In this document: one piece after another, positions 25,075 through 32,762 of the stretch
How positions within the stretch are numbered: the stretch's first letter is position 1
Layout: every line of letters begins with the position of its first letter
Origin: JAICJR01 sp963848495
GTDB taxonomy: Bacteria > Actinomycetota > Thermoleophilia > Solirubrobacterales > Thermoleophilaceae
DNA: 64,000 nucleotides
Direction: 5' to 3'
NCBI GenBank assembly: GCA_963848495.1
Contig: CAWKDV010000002.1
Coordinates: forward strand, 1,426,001-1,490,000
The notes under the pieces: generated by a model
Database searches by the model: none
What the model saw: only the letters and a program-made list of their open reading frames with translations
Told to the model about the DNA's origin: nothing
Program-made: the position numbers and the translations under genes

Positions 25075-25626
25075 TCACTTCAAGCCGTATCGCTCCCGGG
25101 CCGCGTTCGCCACCGGGCAGCGGCCCTGCTCGTGGCCGCAGGCACCCATGTCGCAGAAGCGGCACATCCAGCGCGTGGCGCCGGGGCCGCGCATCAGGCC
25201 CACGAGCACCCGGGAGAGCAGTGCGTCCAGCGAGTCGCGCTCCGCCGCGCTCAGATCTCCCAGCGCCTCCTCGAGTACTGCGGCTCTTGCGGCGGACACG
25301 CGCTGAGCCGCCCGCCGGCCGGAGGCCGTGAGGCGCACCGACAGCGAGCGCCCGTCGGCGCCCGGCCGGCGCGTCACGTAGCCGGCGCCCTCGAGCCGGT
25401 CGACGAGCCGGACCGCGCCGGATGGCGTGAGGCCGAGCACCCGTCTGAGCAGGTCGACCGAGGGATCGTCGAGGAAGTGATGGAGGGCGGACAGCGCGAT
25501 CGCCGCCGTCTCGCCCTGAGCGGACGCGCCGGTCGCGGCGTCGGCGCTGCGGTCCGCCACCGCGAGCGACAGCGCGCCCAGGAGGTTGCCGGTCCTGTCG
25601 AGCCGGCTTGCGTCCCTCGAGCCCAC
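25075..25626 (-). CDS. MarR family regulator with C-terminal Cys cluster
   Basis: A 183-residue winged-helix regulator. The MarR core (about residues 35-140) includes LLRRVLGLTPSGAVRLVDRLEGAGYVTRRPGADGRSLSVRLTASGRR. The C-terminus adds MCRFCDMGACGHEQGRCPV (about 156-173), four Cys and a His in a short span, which suggests a metal or redox site absent from classical MarR proteins. GTG 25626 lies 7 bp after the DUF3224 gene stop, so the two share a transcript. A palindrome upstream of the DUF3224 start may be its operator. Confidence 0.85.
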   Translation of the reverse strand: MGSRDASRLDRTGNLLGALSLAVADRSADAATGASAQGETAAIALSALHHFLDDPSVDLLRRVLGLTPSGAVRLVDRLEGAGYVTRRPGADGRSLSVRLTASGRRAAQRVSAARAAVLEEALGDLSAAERDSLDALLSRVLVGLMRGPGATRWMCRFCDMGACGHEQGRCPVANAARERYGLK

Positions 25627-25632
25627 CTGGGC

Positions 25633-26034
25633 TCAGTCCAGCTCGTAGTCGAGCTCGATCGACGGCTCGCCGCCGTGCGGCGCGGCGAACTGCCCGCGGC
25701 CGCGCAGCCCGCTGAGCTCTCCGGTGCCGGAGCCCTCCACCACCGAGACCTCGCACGTCGCTGCCGTGCCGTCGAACGTGCCCGCGAGGTGAGCCAGGAC
25801 GAAGCTGCCGGAGCGGCCTCCGAGCGTTCCGACGATCCGCTGGAGCCCGACGAAGTCGGCCGTCTGGTCGGGCCGGTAGCACATCAGCCACTCCACCGTG
25901 GACTCTCCGGCGATGTCCCCGGAGAACTCCGCGGTGACGCTCGCCTTCGTCAGCTTCCCTCCGTCCTCGAACTCGTCGTACGGAGCCTCGTCCCATCCAG
26001 TGATCTTGAAGTTGCTCTTTGATCGCGCCGCCAT
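25633..26034 (-). CDS. DUF3224 family protein
   Basis: A 133-residue protein of the DUF3224 family, a compact beta-barrel of unknown function. Typical features are the opening KITGWDEAPYDEFEDGGKLTKASVTAEFSGDIAGES, then FVLAHLAGTFDGTAATCEVSVVEGSGTGELSGLRGRGQF and the final ELDYELD. In actinobacteria such genes often neighbour small regulators. It is the first gene of a two-gene operon with the MarR regulator. ATG 26034 follows an AAGGGA site. Confidence 0.85.
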   Translation of the reverse strand: MAARSKSNFKITGWDEAPYDEFEDGGKLTKASVTAEFSGDIAGESTVEWLMCYRPDQTADFVGLQRIVGTLGGRSGSFVLAHLAGTFDGTAATCEVSVVEGSGTGELSGLRGRGQFAAPHGGEPSIELDYELD

Positions 26035-26068
26035 CTGTGGCTCCCTTCTTCTCTCGCCAACAGTTGTG

Positions 26069-26079
26069 TGACTCAGTCA
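26069..26079. promoter_or_regulatory. palindrome, candidate MarR operator/promoter
   Basis: Perfect 11-bp palindrome TGACTCAGTCA about 35 bp upstream of the DUF3224-MarR start. On the minus strand it overlaps TTGACT, a good -35-like hexamer, flanked by AACAATTG and CAACTGTT half-sites. The region is AT-richer than its surroundings and lies between divergent genes, so autoregulation by the MarR protein is plausible. Confidence 0.45.
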
Positions 26080-26133
26080 ATTGTTTTACCGGGACTGGCC
26101 CCTGTCAAACCCGGCGGATAGGCTGCGGTCTTC

Positions 26134-26835
26134 GTGACGCGGCTACGGCTCCTGCTCGCCGTCGTGCTCGTGGCCGCTGTCGCCGCGCCGGCATCCGCTG
26201 CCGTGCGGCGGACCACGAACATGCACGGGCGCCGCTACTGCGAGTACCTGGTGGTGAGGGGCCAGTTTCCGAAGCTGACTGCGGACGTGTGGAACACCTT
26301 CGGGCTGAACGACTGCCCGAGCCGGCAGTGGAAGGCCTCCGACACGACCGCATTGGCCAAGCAGCTCGGCGCGCTGGCCGTGGTGCTCAACGGGCCGCGC
26401 TACTGGCTCGTGGACAGCGCGCAGATCACGCTGCCGCGCGGTTTTGGCCAGGTGAGGAAGTTCCCGAACGGCCTGCGCATGCGCAAGCTCACCACGGTCG
26501 ACGTGCCGCTCCAGGACGGCAACCTCGGCAACACCCCGTACATCGAGGCGACCGTGAACCGGGCCAACACGTTCACCTGGAGCCGGCGCTTCCCGGTGTT
26601 CGAGCTCGTGTCGCCAGCGGGCCGCGTCTATGTGATGCAGAGCTACTCCGAGATCGTGGATCCGAGCCTGAAGCTGGCCGGCCTGCGCACGCTGGGCACG
26701 CGGCTGAAGCTGCCGGCGCGATGGCACTTCCGGCGACGCCGGCTCTCCCACGACCTCACGCTCACCACGCGCGGCCGCGCGACCGTCCTGCAGGACGACC
26801 TCCAGGACACCTACCAGTTCGTTCCAGGCGGCTGA
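26134..26835 (+). CDS. secreted hypothetical protein
   Basis: A 233-residue protein with a clear signal peptide (TRLRLLLAVVLVAAVAAPASA, cleavage after ASA near residue 22). The mature part has one Cys pair (RRYCEYLVVRG, LNDCPSRQW) and ends in a basic stretch. I do not recognise a family. GTG 26134 starts directly at the signal peptide. It lies upstream of the metallopeptidase lipoprotein on the same strand, with a 54-bp gap. Confidence 0.75.
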   Translation: MTRLRLLLAVVLVAAVAAPASAAVRRTTNMHGRRYCEYLVVRGQFPKLTADVWNTFGLNDCPSRQWKASDTTALAKQLGALAVVLNGPRYWLVDSAQITLPRGFGQVRKFPNGLRMRKLTTVDVPLQDGNLGNTPYIEATVNRANTFTWSRRFPVFELVSPAGRVYVMQSYSEIVDPSLKLAGLRTLGTRLKLPARWHFRRRRLSHDLTLTTRGRATVLQDDLQDTYQFVPGG

Positions 26836-26889
26836 ACCACCCAGATCGGGTGACGCCGGCGCGCCGGGACGCCGGTAGACCCCGCTTGC

Positions 26890-27720
26890 GTGTGGAGAGC
26901 TCTGAGGACTGCGGCGGCCCTGTTGTGCGCTGTCGTCATCGCGGCCTGCGGGTCGTCGAACTCGAAGTCGCCGACCACGGGCGCGTCGACGACGGAGGCC
27001 GGCGCGATCGCGGGCAAGGTCCTCGTGCGGCTCCCGACGGTGCCCGAGCCGAGCGGCGAGCCGCCGAAGCTCTCTGGGTCCTCGGACCTGGACCAGCGCA
27101 CATATCTGACGGCGGTCTTCAACGACACTCAGGCGCTGTGGCAGCGGCAGTTCGCAGCGGCGAGCCAGCATTACCGGCCGGCGAAGCTCGTCCTCTTCTC
27201 GCAGGCGATCCAGGCGACCGGCTGCGGAGCGCAGGCGGATGTCGGCCCGTTCTACTGCCCCGCCGACCACGGCATCTACCTCGACCTCAACTTCTTCCAG
27301 CTGCTCGTGCAGCGCTTCGGCATCGGCGGCTTCGCCCAGGCGTACATCGTGGGCCACGAGTTCGGCCACCACGTCCAGACCCTGCTGGGAATCTCGAATC
27401 GCGTCGCGGCCGCCAATCGGGCGGATCCGAGCGGCGAGAGGGCACGCTCGGTGCGCGTGGAGGTGCAGGCCGATTGCCTGGCCGGCGTCTGGGCGCACTC
27501 GGTCTACACGCGCGGCCAGCTGACCGACGACGACCTCAACCAGGCGCTCAGCACCGCCGCCGTGATCGGCGACGACTTCCAGCAGCGCATGGCCGGCCAC
27601 AGGGTGGACAGCACACTCTGGACCCACGGCTCCTCCGCTCAGCGACAACACTGGCTGAAGGCCGGCTTCGTCAGCGGCGAGCCGGGCAGCTGCGACACCT
27701 TCAGCCAGCCCACGCCATGA
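26890..27720 (+). CDS. neutral zinc metallopeptidase lipoprotein
   Basis: A 276-residue YpfJ-family (putative neutral zinc metallopeptidase) protein. The N-terminus is a lipoprotein signal with lipobox VIAAC (Cys near residue 20), followed by a Ser/Thr-rich linker. The zinc motif HEFGHH is near residues 157-162, and the third ligand Glu lies in VRVEVQADCLAGVWAH about 35 residues later. The conserved CGAQADVGPFYCPADHGIYLDLNFF precedes the active site. It should act at the outer face of the membrane. GTG start. Confidence 0.9.
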   Translation: MWRALRTAAALLCAVVIAACGSSNSKSPTTGASTTEAGAIAGKVLVRLPTVPEPSGEPPKLSGSSDLDQRTYLTAVFNDTQALWQRQFAAASQHYRPAKLVLFSQAIQATGCGAQADVGPFYCPADHGIYLDLNFFQLLVQRFGIGGFAQAYIVGHEFGHHVQTLLGISNRVAAANRADPSGERARSVRVEVQADCLAGVWAHSVYTRGQLTDDDLNQALSTAAVIGDDFQQRMAGHRVDSTLWTHGSSAQRQHWLKAGFVSGEPGSCDTFSQPTP

Positions 27721-27729
27721 TCGCCGGCG

Positions 27730-28224
27730 CTAGCCGGTGAGTGACCGCGCGACGTCGCGCCGCGCTCTGAACAGACGGCTCGTGACCGTTCCCTCGTTGA
27801 CTCGCAGCGCCCTGGCCGCCTCCTTGTAGGAGAGGCCGGCCAGGTCGATCGCAACGAGGGCGTCGCGCTGCTCCGCCGGCAGGGCCGCGATCGCGGCGTA
27901 GACCAGGCGCGCCTCGGCGGCGGCGTGCGGCTGCGCACTCGTGCGCGTGTCCGCGAGCTCCAGCGACTCCGGCTCGGCGGCTGCCGCCCGGGGGCGGCGA
28001 GCTCTGGTGCGCAGCGCGGAGACGAACGTGTTGCGGAGCGCCTGCAGCAGGTAGCCGAGGTCGTCGTCGCGCTGCACGATCCGCGGGCGCGCGAGGACGC
28101 GCGCGTAGGTCTCCTGCACCAGGTCTTCGGCGTCATCGCGCGATCCGCAGAGCGCCCAGGCGGCGCGCAGGAGGCGGTCGAAGTGGTCGCCGAGGGCGAT
28201 TGGATCGAGGGTCCTGGTGTCCAT
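27730..28224 (-). CDS. ECF-type sigma factor
   Basis: A 164-residue ECF sigma factor: region 2 (about 10-75; LLRAAWALCGSRDDAEDLVQETYARVLARP) and region 4 (about 105-160; LPAEQRDALVAIDLAGLSYKEAARALRVNEGTVTSRLFRARRDVA). No anti-sigma gene is adjacent, so control is unclear. ATG 28224 directly precedes a conventional N-terminus. It is convergent with the metallopeptidase gene, whose stop is 9 bp away. Confidence 0.88.
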   Translation of the reverse strand: MDTRTLDPIALGDHFDRLLRAAWALCGSRDDAEDLVQETYARVLARPRIVQRDDDLGYLLQALRNTFVSALRTRARRPRAAAAEPESLELADTRTSAQPHAAAEARLVYAAIAALPAEQRDALVAIDLAGLSYKEAARALRVNEGTVTSRLFRARRDVARSLTG

Positions 28225-28341
28225 GGTTCCGGGGGCAAGCTAGGTCCGCCGGCTCAACAAGCCCTCATTGCCGCCTCAATTCGCGCGTTGTGTGGTTAAC
28301 CCCCGCATCGATGCCGATGCGCCTGCGTCCTTTGGGAATTC

Positions 28342-29139
28342 ATGGACCAGCCGCAGACACAAGATCCCGCCGTGTGGTGGGGCGAGGGCGATTACGAGCT
28401 GCGCGAGCGTGCGTACGAACCGATCCACGAGCGGGTGTTCGCGCGGATCGATCCCCGCCCGGGCGAGCGCGTGCTCGACGTCGGCTGCGGCCTCGGCGAG
28501 ATGGCCGCCCGCGCCGCCCGCGCGGGCGCCGACGTGACCGCGGTGGACCTGGCGCCCGAGATGATCGAGCGAGCGCGCCGGCGACCGGAACCGGTCGACT
28601 GGCAGGTTGGCGACTGCCAGTCGCTGCCGTTCGACGACGACAGCTTCGACGTGGTCGTTTCGAGCTTCGGAGTGATCTTCGCGCCCGACCCCGAGCGGGC
28701 GGCCTCGGAGCTGTCGCGCGTGTGTCGCGGCCGGCTCGTGGTCACGGCCTGGATGCCCCAGCCCGGCCGCGAGCTCTGGCCGGCGGGCGACGCGACCTGC
28801 ACGGGATCGCGCCGCTGGGCGTCCGACGGCGAGCTCGCCCGCATGCTGCCCGACTTCGAGCTCGAGTCGGAGGAGCGCGTCTGGTGGCTCGAGGGCCAGA
28901 GCGGGGAGGCGATCTGGTCCTGGGTCGTGCGTTCGTCACCGCCCACCCGCGCGCGCCTGCGGGCGCTGTCCGAATCCCAGCTCCGGGCCATCCGCGCTGC
29001 CTGGATCGATCGCTACGAGAGCTTCCGCGTGCGCGGCACAGTGCTCGTCCCTCACATGTACCTGCTGAGCGAGGGGCGCAAGCGCGGCGTCGTGCGGCTG
29101 CGGGAAAGCCACATCCCGCTCGGTGGTGCCTGCGGATGA
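28342..29139 (+). CDS. class I SAM-dependent methyltransferase
   Basis: A 265-residue methyltransferase of the Methyltransf_11/ubiE-like group. Motif I is VLDVGCGLGEMAARAARAG (about 44-62), the acidic end of strand 2 is VTAVDLAPEMIERAR, and post-motif LPFDDDSFDVVVSSFGVIFAPDPERAASELSRV is typical. The C-terminal region (VPHMYLLSEGRKR) is unassigned. Acceptor unknown. ATG 28342; it lies upstream of the universal stress protein with a 53-bp gap. Confidence 0.88.
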   Translation: MDQPQTQDPAVWWGEGDYELRERAYEPIHERVFARIDPRPGERVLDVGCGLGEMAARAARAGADVTAVDLAPEMIERARRRPEPVDWQVGDCQSLPFDDDSFDVVVSSFGVIFAPDPERAASELSRVCRGRLVVTAWMPQPGRELWPAGDATCTGSRRWASDGELARMLPDFELESEERVWWLEGQSGEAIWSWVVRSSPPTRARLRALSESQLRAIRAAWIDRYESFRVRGTVLVPHMYLLSEGRKRGVVRLRESHIPLGGACG

Positions 29140-29192
29140 CGCGGCGGGCGCGCTGAATCACGCTTGAACCGAGACTCCCGAAAGGGGAAGCC

Positions 29193-30113
29193 ATGTACCG
29201 CACGATCGTCGTCGGGTATGACGGCACGGACGAGTCCGAGGACGGCCTGGTCCTCGGCGGCCGGCTGGCGGAGCTGAGCGGGGCGCGTCTCGTGCTCACG
29301 TTCGCATACGGGGGCGAGTCGATCGCCGTCGGCATCGGCTCGGCGAGCATCGGGGTCAACGTGCGCGACGAGGCCGAGGAGGTGCTGAAGCGCGGCCTGA
29401 AGCAGTTGCCGGAGGGCGTCGAGGCGCGCACGCGCGCGCTGCGCCAGGCCTCGCCGGCGCGCGCGCTGCACGAGCTGGCGGAGCAGCTCGACGCGGACCT
29501 GGTCGTGCTCGGCTCGGCGCGGTTCGGCGCCATCGGCCGGGTGGTCATCGGGAGCGTCGCGATGCGCTTGCTCCACGGCCTGCCCTGCCCGGTGGCGGTT
29601 GCGCCGAAGGGCTACGCGACGGATCGGCATTCGCCGAGCTTCCGCATCGCGGTGGCGTGGGACGGAGCGCCCGAGTCGGAGCTCGCGCTGGAGGCCGGCA
29701 CGGAGCTTGCCCGGCTCGCCCGCTCGGAGCTCCACGTCTGGCACGTGATCGACCCCGCCCTGTTTGCGGTGCCGGCCTATCCGGGCGTTCTGATGCCCAG
29801 CGAGGCGACCATGACGGAGGCCGCCGAGAAGCTTCTGGCCGCCGCCACCGAGCGGCTGCCGGAGGACGTCAAGGCCGTGGCCAAGGTGCTCACGGGCAAC
29901 CCGGCGGAGATGCTCGCCGCCGAGGCGGGATCGGTGGACATGCTCGTCATGGGCTCGCGCGGCTACGGCCCGGTGCGGCGGGTGCTCCTGGGAGGAGTGT
30001 CGAGCCGGCTGATGCGCCACTCGCCGTGCCCGCTGCTGGTGGTGCCGCGAAGCGCCACCGAGCCGGTGCTGCAAGGCGACATGGAAGTGACAGGACAGGC
30101 GGCTGAGGAATGA
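29193..30113 (+). CDS. universal stress protein, two UspA domains
   Basis: A 306-residue tandem UspA protein (domains about 1-145 and 150-300). Each carries the ATP-binding tail: GSARFGAIGRVVIGSVAMRLLHGLPCPVAVAP in the first and GSRGYGPVRRVLLGGVSSRLMRHSPCPLLVVP in the second (G-x2-G-x9-G-S/V pattern). Tandem USPs in actinobacteria are typical of hypoxia and dormancy regulons. It starts the 29-39 kb stress island. AAGGGG lies before the ATG, and its stop overlaps the ATG of a small membrane protein. Confidence 0.92.
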   Translation: MYRTIVVGYDGTDESEDGLVLGGRLAELSGARLVLTFAYGGESIAVGIGSASIGVNVRDEAEEVLKRGLKQLPEGVEARTRALRQASPARALHELAEQLDADLVVLGSARFGAIGRVVIGSVAMRLLHGLPCPVAVAPKGYATDRHSPSFRIAVAWDGAPESELALEAGTELARLARSELHVWHVIDPALFAVPAYPGVLMPSEATMTEAAEKLLAAATERLPEDVKAVAKVLTGNPAEMLAAEAGSVDMLVMGSRGYGPVRRVLLGGVSSRLMRHSPCPLLVVPRSATEPVLQGDMEVTGQAAEE

Positions 30114-30274
30114 CGGTGCTCTGGTTCGTCGTCTGGCTGATCGCCAACAACATCGGCGGCCACGAGCCGCTCCTGTTCGACCCGGTCAACGCCTGGACCG
30201 CAACGCTGATCCTGGCGATCGCGCTCGACCTGGGCGGCGCGCACGCCCGGCAGCGCGCCTCTAGCCCGCGATGA
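30110..30274 (+). CDS. 54-residue membrane protein coupled to the stress protein
   Basis: Short reading frame beginning at an ATG that overlaps the USP stop codon (ATGA). It has two hydrophobic stretches, TVLWFVVWLIANNIGG and WTATLILAIALDLGG, separated by EPLLFDPVNA, and a basic tail RQRASSPR. The layout recalls the C-terminal half of DUF1003 or low-affinity iron permease-like proteins (W...N...FDP...L), but it is much shorter. Function unknown. The tight overlap argues it is a real translated gene. Confidence 0.55.
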   Translation: MTVLWFVVWLIANNIGGHEPLLFDPVNAWTATLILAIALDLGGAHARQRASSPR

Positions 30275-30285
30275 AGCGGGATGAG

Positions 30286-30317
30286 GTGAAGCACGGCCCG
30301 CGAGCCGGGTTTTTCAC
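30286..30317 (+). terminator. weak intrinsic terminator
   Basis: CCCG-CGAGC-CGGG stem followed by five T residues (30310-30314), enclosed by a second GTGAA/TTCAC pairing, 12 bp after the small membrane protein stop. A further perfect hairpin, CCGGCGG-CGC-CCGCCGG, lies at 30324-30340. Together they probably end the USP transcript. Confidence 0.5.
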
Positions 30318-30378
30318 GCATGACCGGCGGCGCCCGCCGGCGTAGGTTCAGCCCAGGCGAAAACGTCAGGAGGCAACG

Positions 30379-30867
30379 ATGTCATCAGGTCCAACAACCA
30401 CGGGCGTCGCTGCGATCACGGACTACCTCGAGGGCCAGGGCGTCGACCACGCGCTCATCGAGCACCCGGCGACGATGACCGCCGCCGCCGAGGCCGAGGC
30501 CACCGAGCGCCCGAGGCACCAGGTCGCCAAGACGGTCGTCCTGCAGGACCGCGGCGGCTACGTGCTCGCTGTGATCCCGGCGAGCGAGCGGCTCGACGTG
30601 CACAAGCTGCGCGAGCTGCTGGGGGCGAGCAAGGCCCTGCGGCTGGCCACGGAGGAGGAGATGGGCGCCGACTTCCTCGAGATCGAGATCGGGGCGACTC
30701 CGCCGATCGGGCCGATGCTGCCGCGCGCGGAGGTGGTGGACAGGCGCCTGCTCGGGGAGGACAGGATCCTCTGCGCGGCCGGCGACCACCGTCACTCCGT
30801 CCTGCTGGACCCGCGCGATGTCGTGCGGATCGCGGGCGCGAAGGTCGCAGACATCTGCGAGGACTAG
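30379..30867 (+). CDS. YbaK/EbsC-type aminoacyl-tRNA deacylase
   Basis: A 162-residue YbaK/ProX-like protein that removes mischarged amino acids from tRNA in trans. Landmarks are YLEGQGVDHALIEHPATMTAAAEAEAT, QVAKTVVLQDRGGYVLAVIPASERLDVHKL (conserved Lys of the active site in the AKT segment), and GATPPIGPML near residue 112. GTCAGGAGG precedes the ATG. In this neighbourhood it would suit translation quality control under stress; the specific tRNA substrate is unknown. Confidence 0.85.
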   Translation: MSSGPTTTGVAAITDYLEGQGVDHALIEHPATMTAAAEAEATERPRHQVAKTVVLQDRGGYVLAVIPASERLDVHKLRELLGASKALRLATEEEMGADFLEIEIGATPPIGPMLPRAEVVDRRLLGEDRILCAAGDHRHSVLLDPRDVVRIAGAKVADICED

Positions 30868-30882
30868 CTGTAAGCGGCACCC

Positions 30883-30921
30883 GCTAGATCCCCAAGTGAG
30901 GGTAGGGGAGGACTACGGATG
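30883..30921 (+). promoter_or_regulatory. two-part stress-island motif, site a
   Basis: GCTAGA at 30883-30888 and CGGATG at 30916-30921, spacing 27 bp, upstream of the first FHA gene. From 30889 to the second box it resembles site b (AGTGAGGGTAGGGGAGG against AGTAAGGGTACGGGAGG). This is the least canonical left box of the six sites. Confidence 0.45.
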
Positions 30922-30995
30922 AATTAATTCGGTAGGAGCATTACCTTGTCTGGCGCGGAAGATGAGCTCGTCGTCCCTTCACTACGAGCGCGTCG

Positions 30996-31388
30996 GTGTT
31001 GGCCCGAAACCGATCGCGCGTGAGACGCAGGAGCTTCCTGCAGCGCGCGCTGCTGCAGGTCCCGGCCTGGCTAGCGGCCGTCCGGAACGCGCTTGCCGGC
31101 GCCGGCCCGCATCTTGCCTGGGAGGGCTCGGATGGGCTCGAGATTCGCCCGCTTGCGGAGGGTTTCAGCCGCCTGGGCCGCGGCGTGGGAGCCGAGATCC
31201 ACCTTGCCGACACAACCGTGTCGAGGCGCCATGCGCTGCTGCACCATGAGGGCGGCAGCTGCACGCTGCTCGACGACCACAGCCTGAACGGCGTGTTCGT
31301 GGACGGGCGGCGCGTGGACTGGCAGCCGCTGGCGGACGGGCACGAGATCTCGCTCGGCGCGCTGCGGCTGCAGTTCGTCGACGCCTGA
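30996..31388 (+). pseudogene. FHA-domain protein, decayed copy lacking the zinc ribbon
   Basis: About 130 residues. The C-terminal 95 form an FHA domain (SRLGRGVGAEIHLADTTVSRRHALL, DDHSLNGVFVDG) about 60% identical by eye to the FHA protein encoded next. The N-terminal zinc ribbon of that paralogue is absent. The first ~30 residues from GTG 30996 are an Arg-rich stretch unlike it; instead another frame (from 30962) reads ARETQELPAARAAAG, resembling the linker TRHTEELPAPPAAE. This suggests a frameshift near 31040-31070. Where the paralogue has GGTAGGAG-ATG, this copy has GGTAGGAGC-ATT. A functional FHA-only product is still possible. Confidence 0.6.
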
Positions 31389-31400
31389 GGCGCGAAAGTA

Positions 31401-31439
31401 CGGCTCGCCCCGAGTAAGGGTACGGGAGGAATACGGATG
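31401..31439 (+). promoter_or_regulatory. two-part stress-island motif, site b
   Basis: Left box CGGCTC at 31401-31406 (degenerate) and CGGATG at 31434-31439, spacing 27 bp, ending 42 nt before the ATG of the second FHA gene. The stretch before CGGATG is near-identical to site a. Confidence 0.5.
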
Positions 31440-31481
31440 CGCCGGGACGGCCCGGCCCCTTACTCTCGCCGTGGGTAGGAG

Positions 31482-32009
31482 ATGTTCACGCGCACCAGTC
31501 CCCACGAACCCGGCTTGGCGGGCGGCCGCACCTTCAGGTGCGCCGGCTGCGGCTTCCCGATCACGCTGCTTGCGTCGGACGAGGCGCCGATCTGCCCTCG
31601 CTGCGGCGGCGAGGAGTTCAACAGGGATTCGCTCTTCACGCGCCACACCGAGGAGCTTCCGGCCCCGCCGGCCGCCGAACGCCCGGAGTGGCTCGCCGGC
31701 GTCCGCGAGCGGCTCGCCGGGGAAGGCCCGCATCTGGCCTGGCAGGGCGAGACGGGCCTCGAGGTCCGGCCGATTCCAGAGGGCCTCAGCCACCTCGGCC
31801 GCAGCCTGCGGGTTGAGATCCCGCTCGTGGACTGCACGGTCTCGAGGCGCCACGCGCTGGTGCACAACGACGGCTCGAGCTGCACGCTGCTGGACGACCA
31901 CAGCCTGAACGGCGTCTTCATCAACGGAGGCCAGATCGACTCCCGGCCGCTGAACGATGGCGACGAGCTCGAGCTCGGCGGCTTCCGGCTCTACTTCGTG
32001 GCCGCCTGA
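31482..32009 (+). CDS. zinc ribbon-FHA domain protein
   Basis: A 175-residue protein. An N-terminal zinc ribbon has Cys pairs in FRCAGCGF (about 18-21) and CPRCGG (about 39-42). A linker follows, then an FHA domain (about 85-170) with the phosphothreonine-binding residues of SHLGRSLRVEIPLVDCTVSRRHALVH and DDHSLNGVFINGG (Arg, Ser-Arg-Arg-His, Asn-Gly). FHA domains read Thr-phosphorylated partners of Ser/Thr kinases. ATG 31482 has GGTAGGAG 2-9 bp upstream. It is the intact member of a tandem pair; no kinase lies in the window. Confidence 0.88.
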   Translation: MFTRTSPHEPGLAGGRTFRCAGCGFPITLLASDEAPICPRCGGEEFNRDSLFTRHTEELPAPPAAERPEWLAGVRERLAGEGPHLAWQGETGLEVRPIPEGLSHLGRSLRVEIPLVDCTVSRRHALVHNDGSSCTLLDDHSLNGVFINGGQIDSRPLNDGDELELGGFRLYFVAA

Positions 32010-32011
32010 CT

Positions 32012-32050
32012 CGTAGTTCCCCCGCACGGGGCTTCGCAGGACTCCGGATG
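32012..32050 (+). promoter_or_regulatory. two-part stress-island motif, site c
   Basis: CGTAGT at 32012-32017, then CCCC, and CGGATG at 32045-32050, spacing 27 bp. It follows the second FHA gene and points to the short reading frames between 32083 and 32285. Confidence 0.5.
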
Positions 32051-32135
32051 CGCCCGCACCACGTGCGGGGGACACTCGCCACATGGGCCCTGCGAATCTT
32101 GAGTTGCAGGGGCTTCGCCGCTCCTTCGGCGACGT

Positions 32136-32285
32136 GTGCGGCTGCGGGATCAGCTCGAGTACTTCGCGGTGATCCACGGGGCGTCGCACCCCGAGGCACG
32201 TGACGCGGCGAGCTCATGTCTGGACAGGCTGGGGCTGCTCGTCTTCCGGAGCCGCGGGCGCGGCTCCGGGCGCACGGCGCACTGA
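32136..32285 (+). CDS. possible 49-residue protein of unknown function
   Basis: The interval 32010-32309 has no long gene. The best short frame runs from GTG 32136 with coding-like composition (RLRDQLEYFAVIHGASHP, then a Leu/Arg-rich tail) to TGA at 32285. It has no recognised family and no clear ribosome site. An alternative 29-codon frame starts at ATG 32083. Downstream of motif site c, so some transcript is likely here. Confidence 0.3.
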   Translation: MRLRDQLEYFAVIHGASHPEARDAASSCLDRLGLLVFRSRGRGSGRTAH

Positions 32286-32309
32286 GCCGAGGCCGGGCGG
32301 TGACAGAGC

Positions 32310-32753
32310 TCAGGTCGCCAGGCTTCTGGCCACGTCGAGGCTGGAGAGCACGCCGATCGGCCGCTGGTCGTTCGGCGACAGCACCACGAGGTGCGTGGTG
32401 CCGAGCTCCAGCATGAGGCGCACGGCCTCGTCGAGCGACTTGTCGGCGTCGATTGTGATCACCTCGGCGGCCGCCACCCCACCGGCCCTGAGCTCGACGA
32501 TCGAGTCCGCGCGCGCGGCGCGCAGGATGTCGTGATCGGTCAGCAGGCCCCACATGAGCTTCTCGGTGCCGCGCGGGCCGCTGGCGATGCCGTGCACGAC
32601 CAGGCAGTGGACCCGGCGGTGCGCCATCAGCCGTGCGGCGCTGCGGAGACTGGCATCGGGCGAGCAGCCGACGATCCCCTGGTGCATCACGTCACCGACC
32701 GTTATGCCGGCGAACTCCGATGCCGGAACAGTTGACGCAGGCTCGGCGGACAC
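32310..32753 (-). CDS. two-CBS-domain protein
   Basis: About 147 residues with two CBS motifs: TVGDVMHQGIVGCSPDASLRSAARLMAHRRVHCLVVHG (first) and AAEVITIDADKSLDEAVRLMLELGTTHLVVLSPNDQRPIGVLSSLDVARSL (second). Stand-alone CBS pairs bind adenine nucleotides and act as energy sensors. I prefer GTG 32753, which has AGAGGAG 7 bp upstream, over GTG 32768. The leader contains a perfect inverted repeat beside that ribosome site. Minus-strand motif site d lies 56 bp upstream. Confidence 0.85.
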   Translation of the reverse strand: MSAEPASTVPASEFAGITVGDVMHQGIVGCSPDASLRSAARLMAHRRVHCLVVHGIASGPRGTEKLMWGLLTDHDILRAARADSIVELRAGGVAAAEVITIDADKSLDEAVRLMLELGTTHLVVLSPNDQRPIGVLSSLDVARSLAT

Positions 32754-32762
32754 GACAGCTCC

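Noticed and set aside
28272..28341. GGTTAACCCCC...CGATGCG upstream of the methyltransferase as a seventh motif site
   Set aside because: Spacing between the two parts is about 17 bp instead of 27-28 bp, and the boxes match poorly.
30883..31439. GGGTA in sites a and b as a classical SigB-type -10 box
   Set aside because: Only these two sites have it; sites c, e and f lack GGGTA at that place, and no GTTT-like -35 lies at the right distance. The shared boxes fit better.
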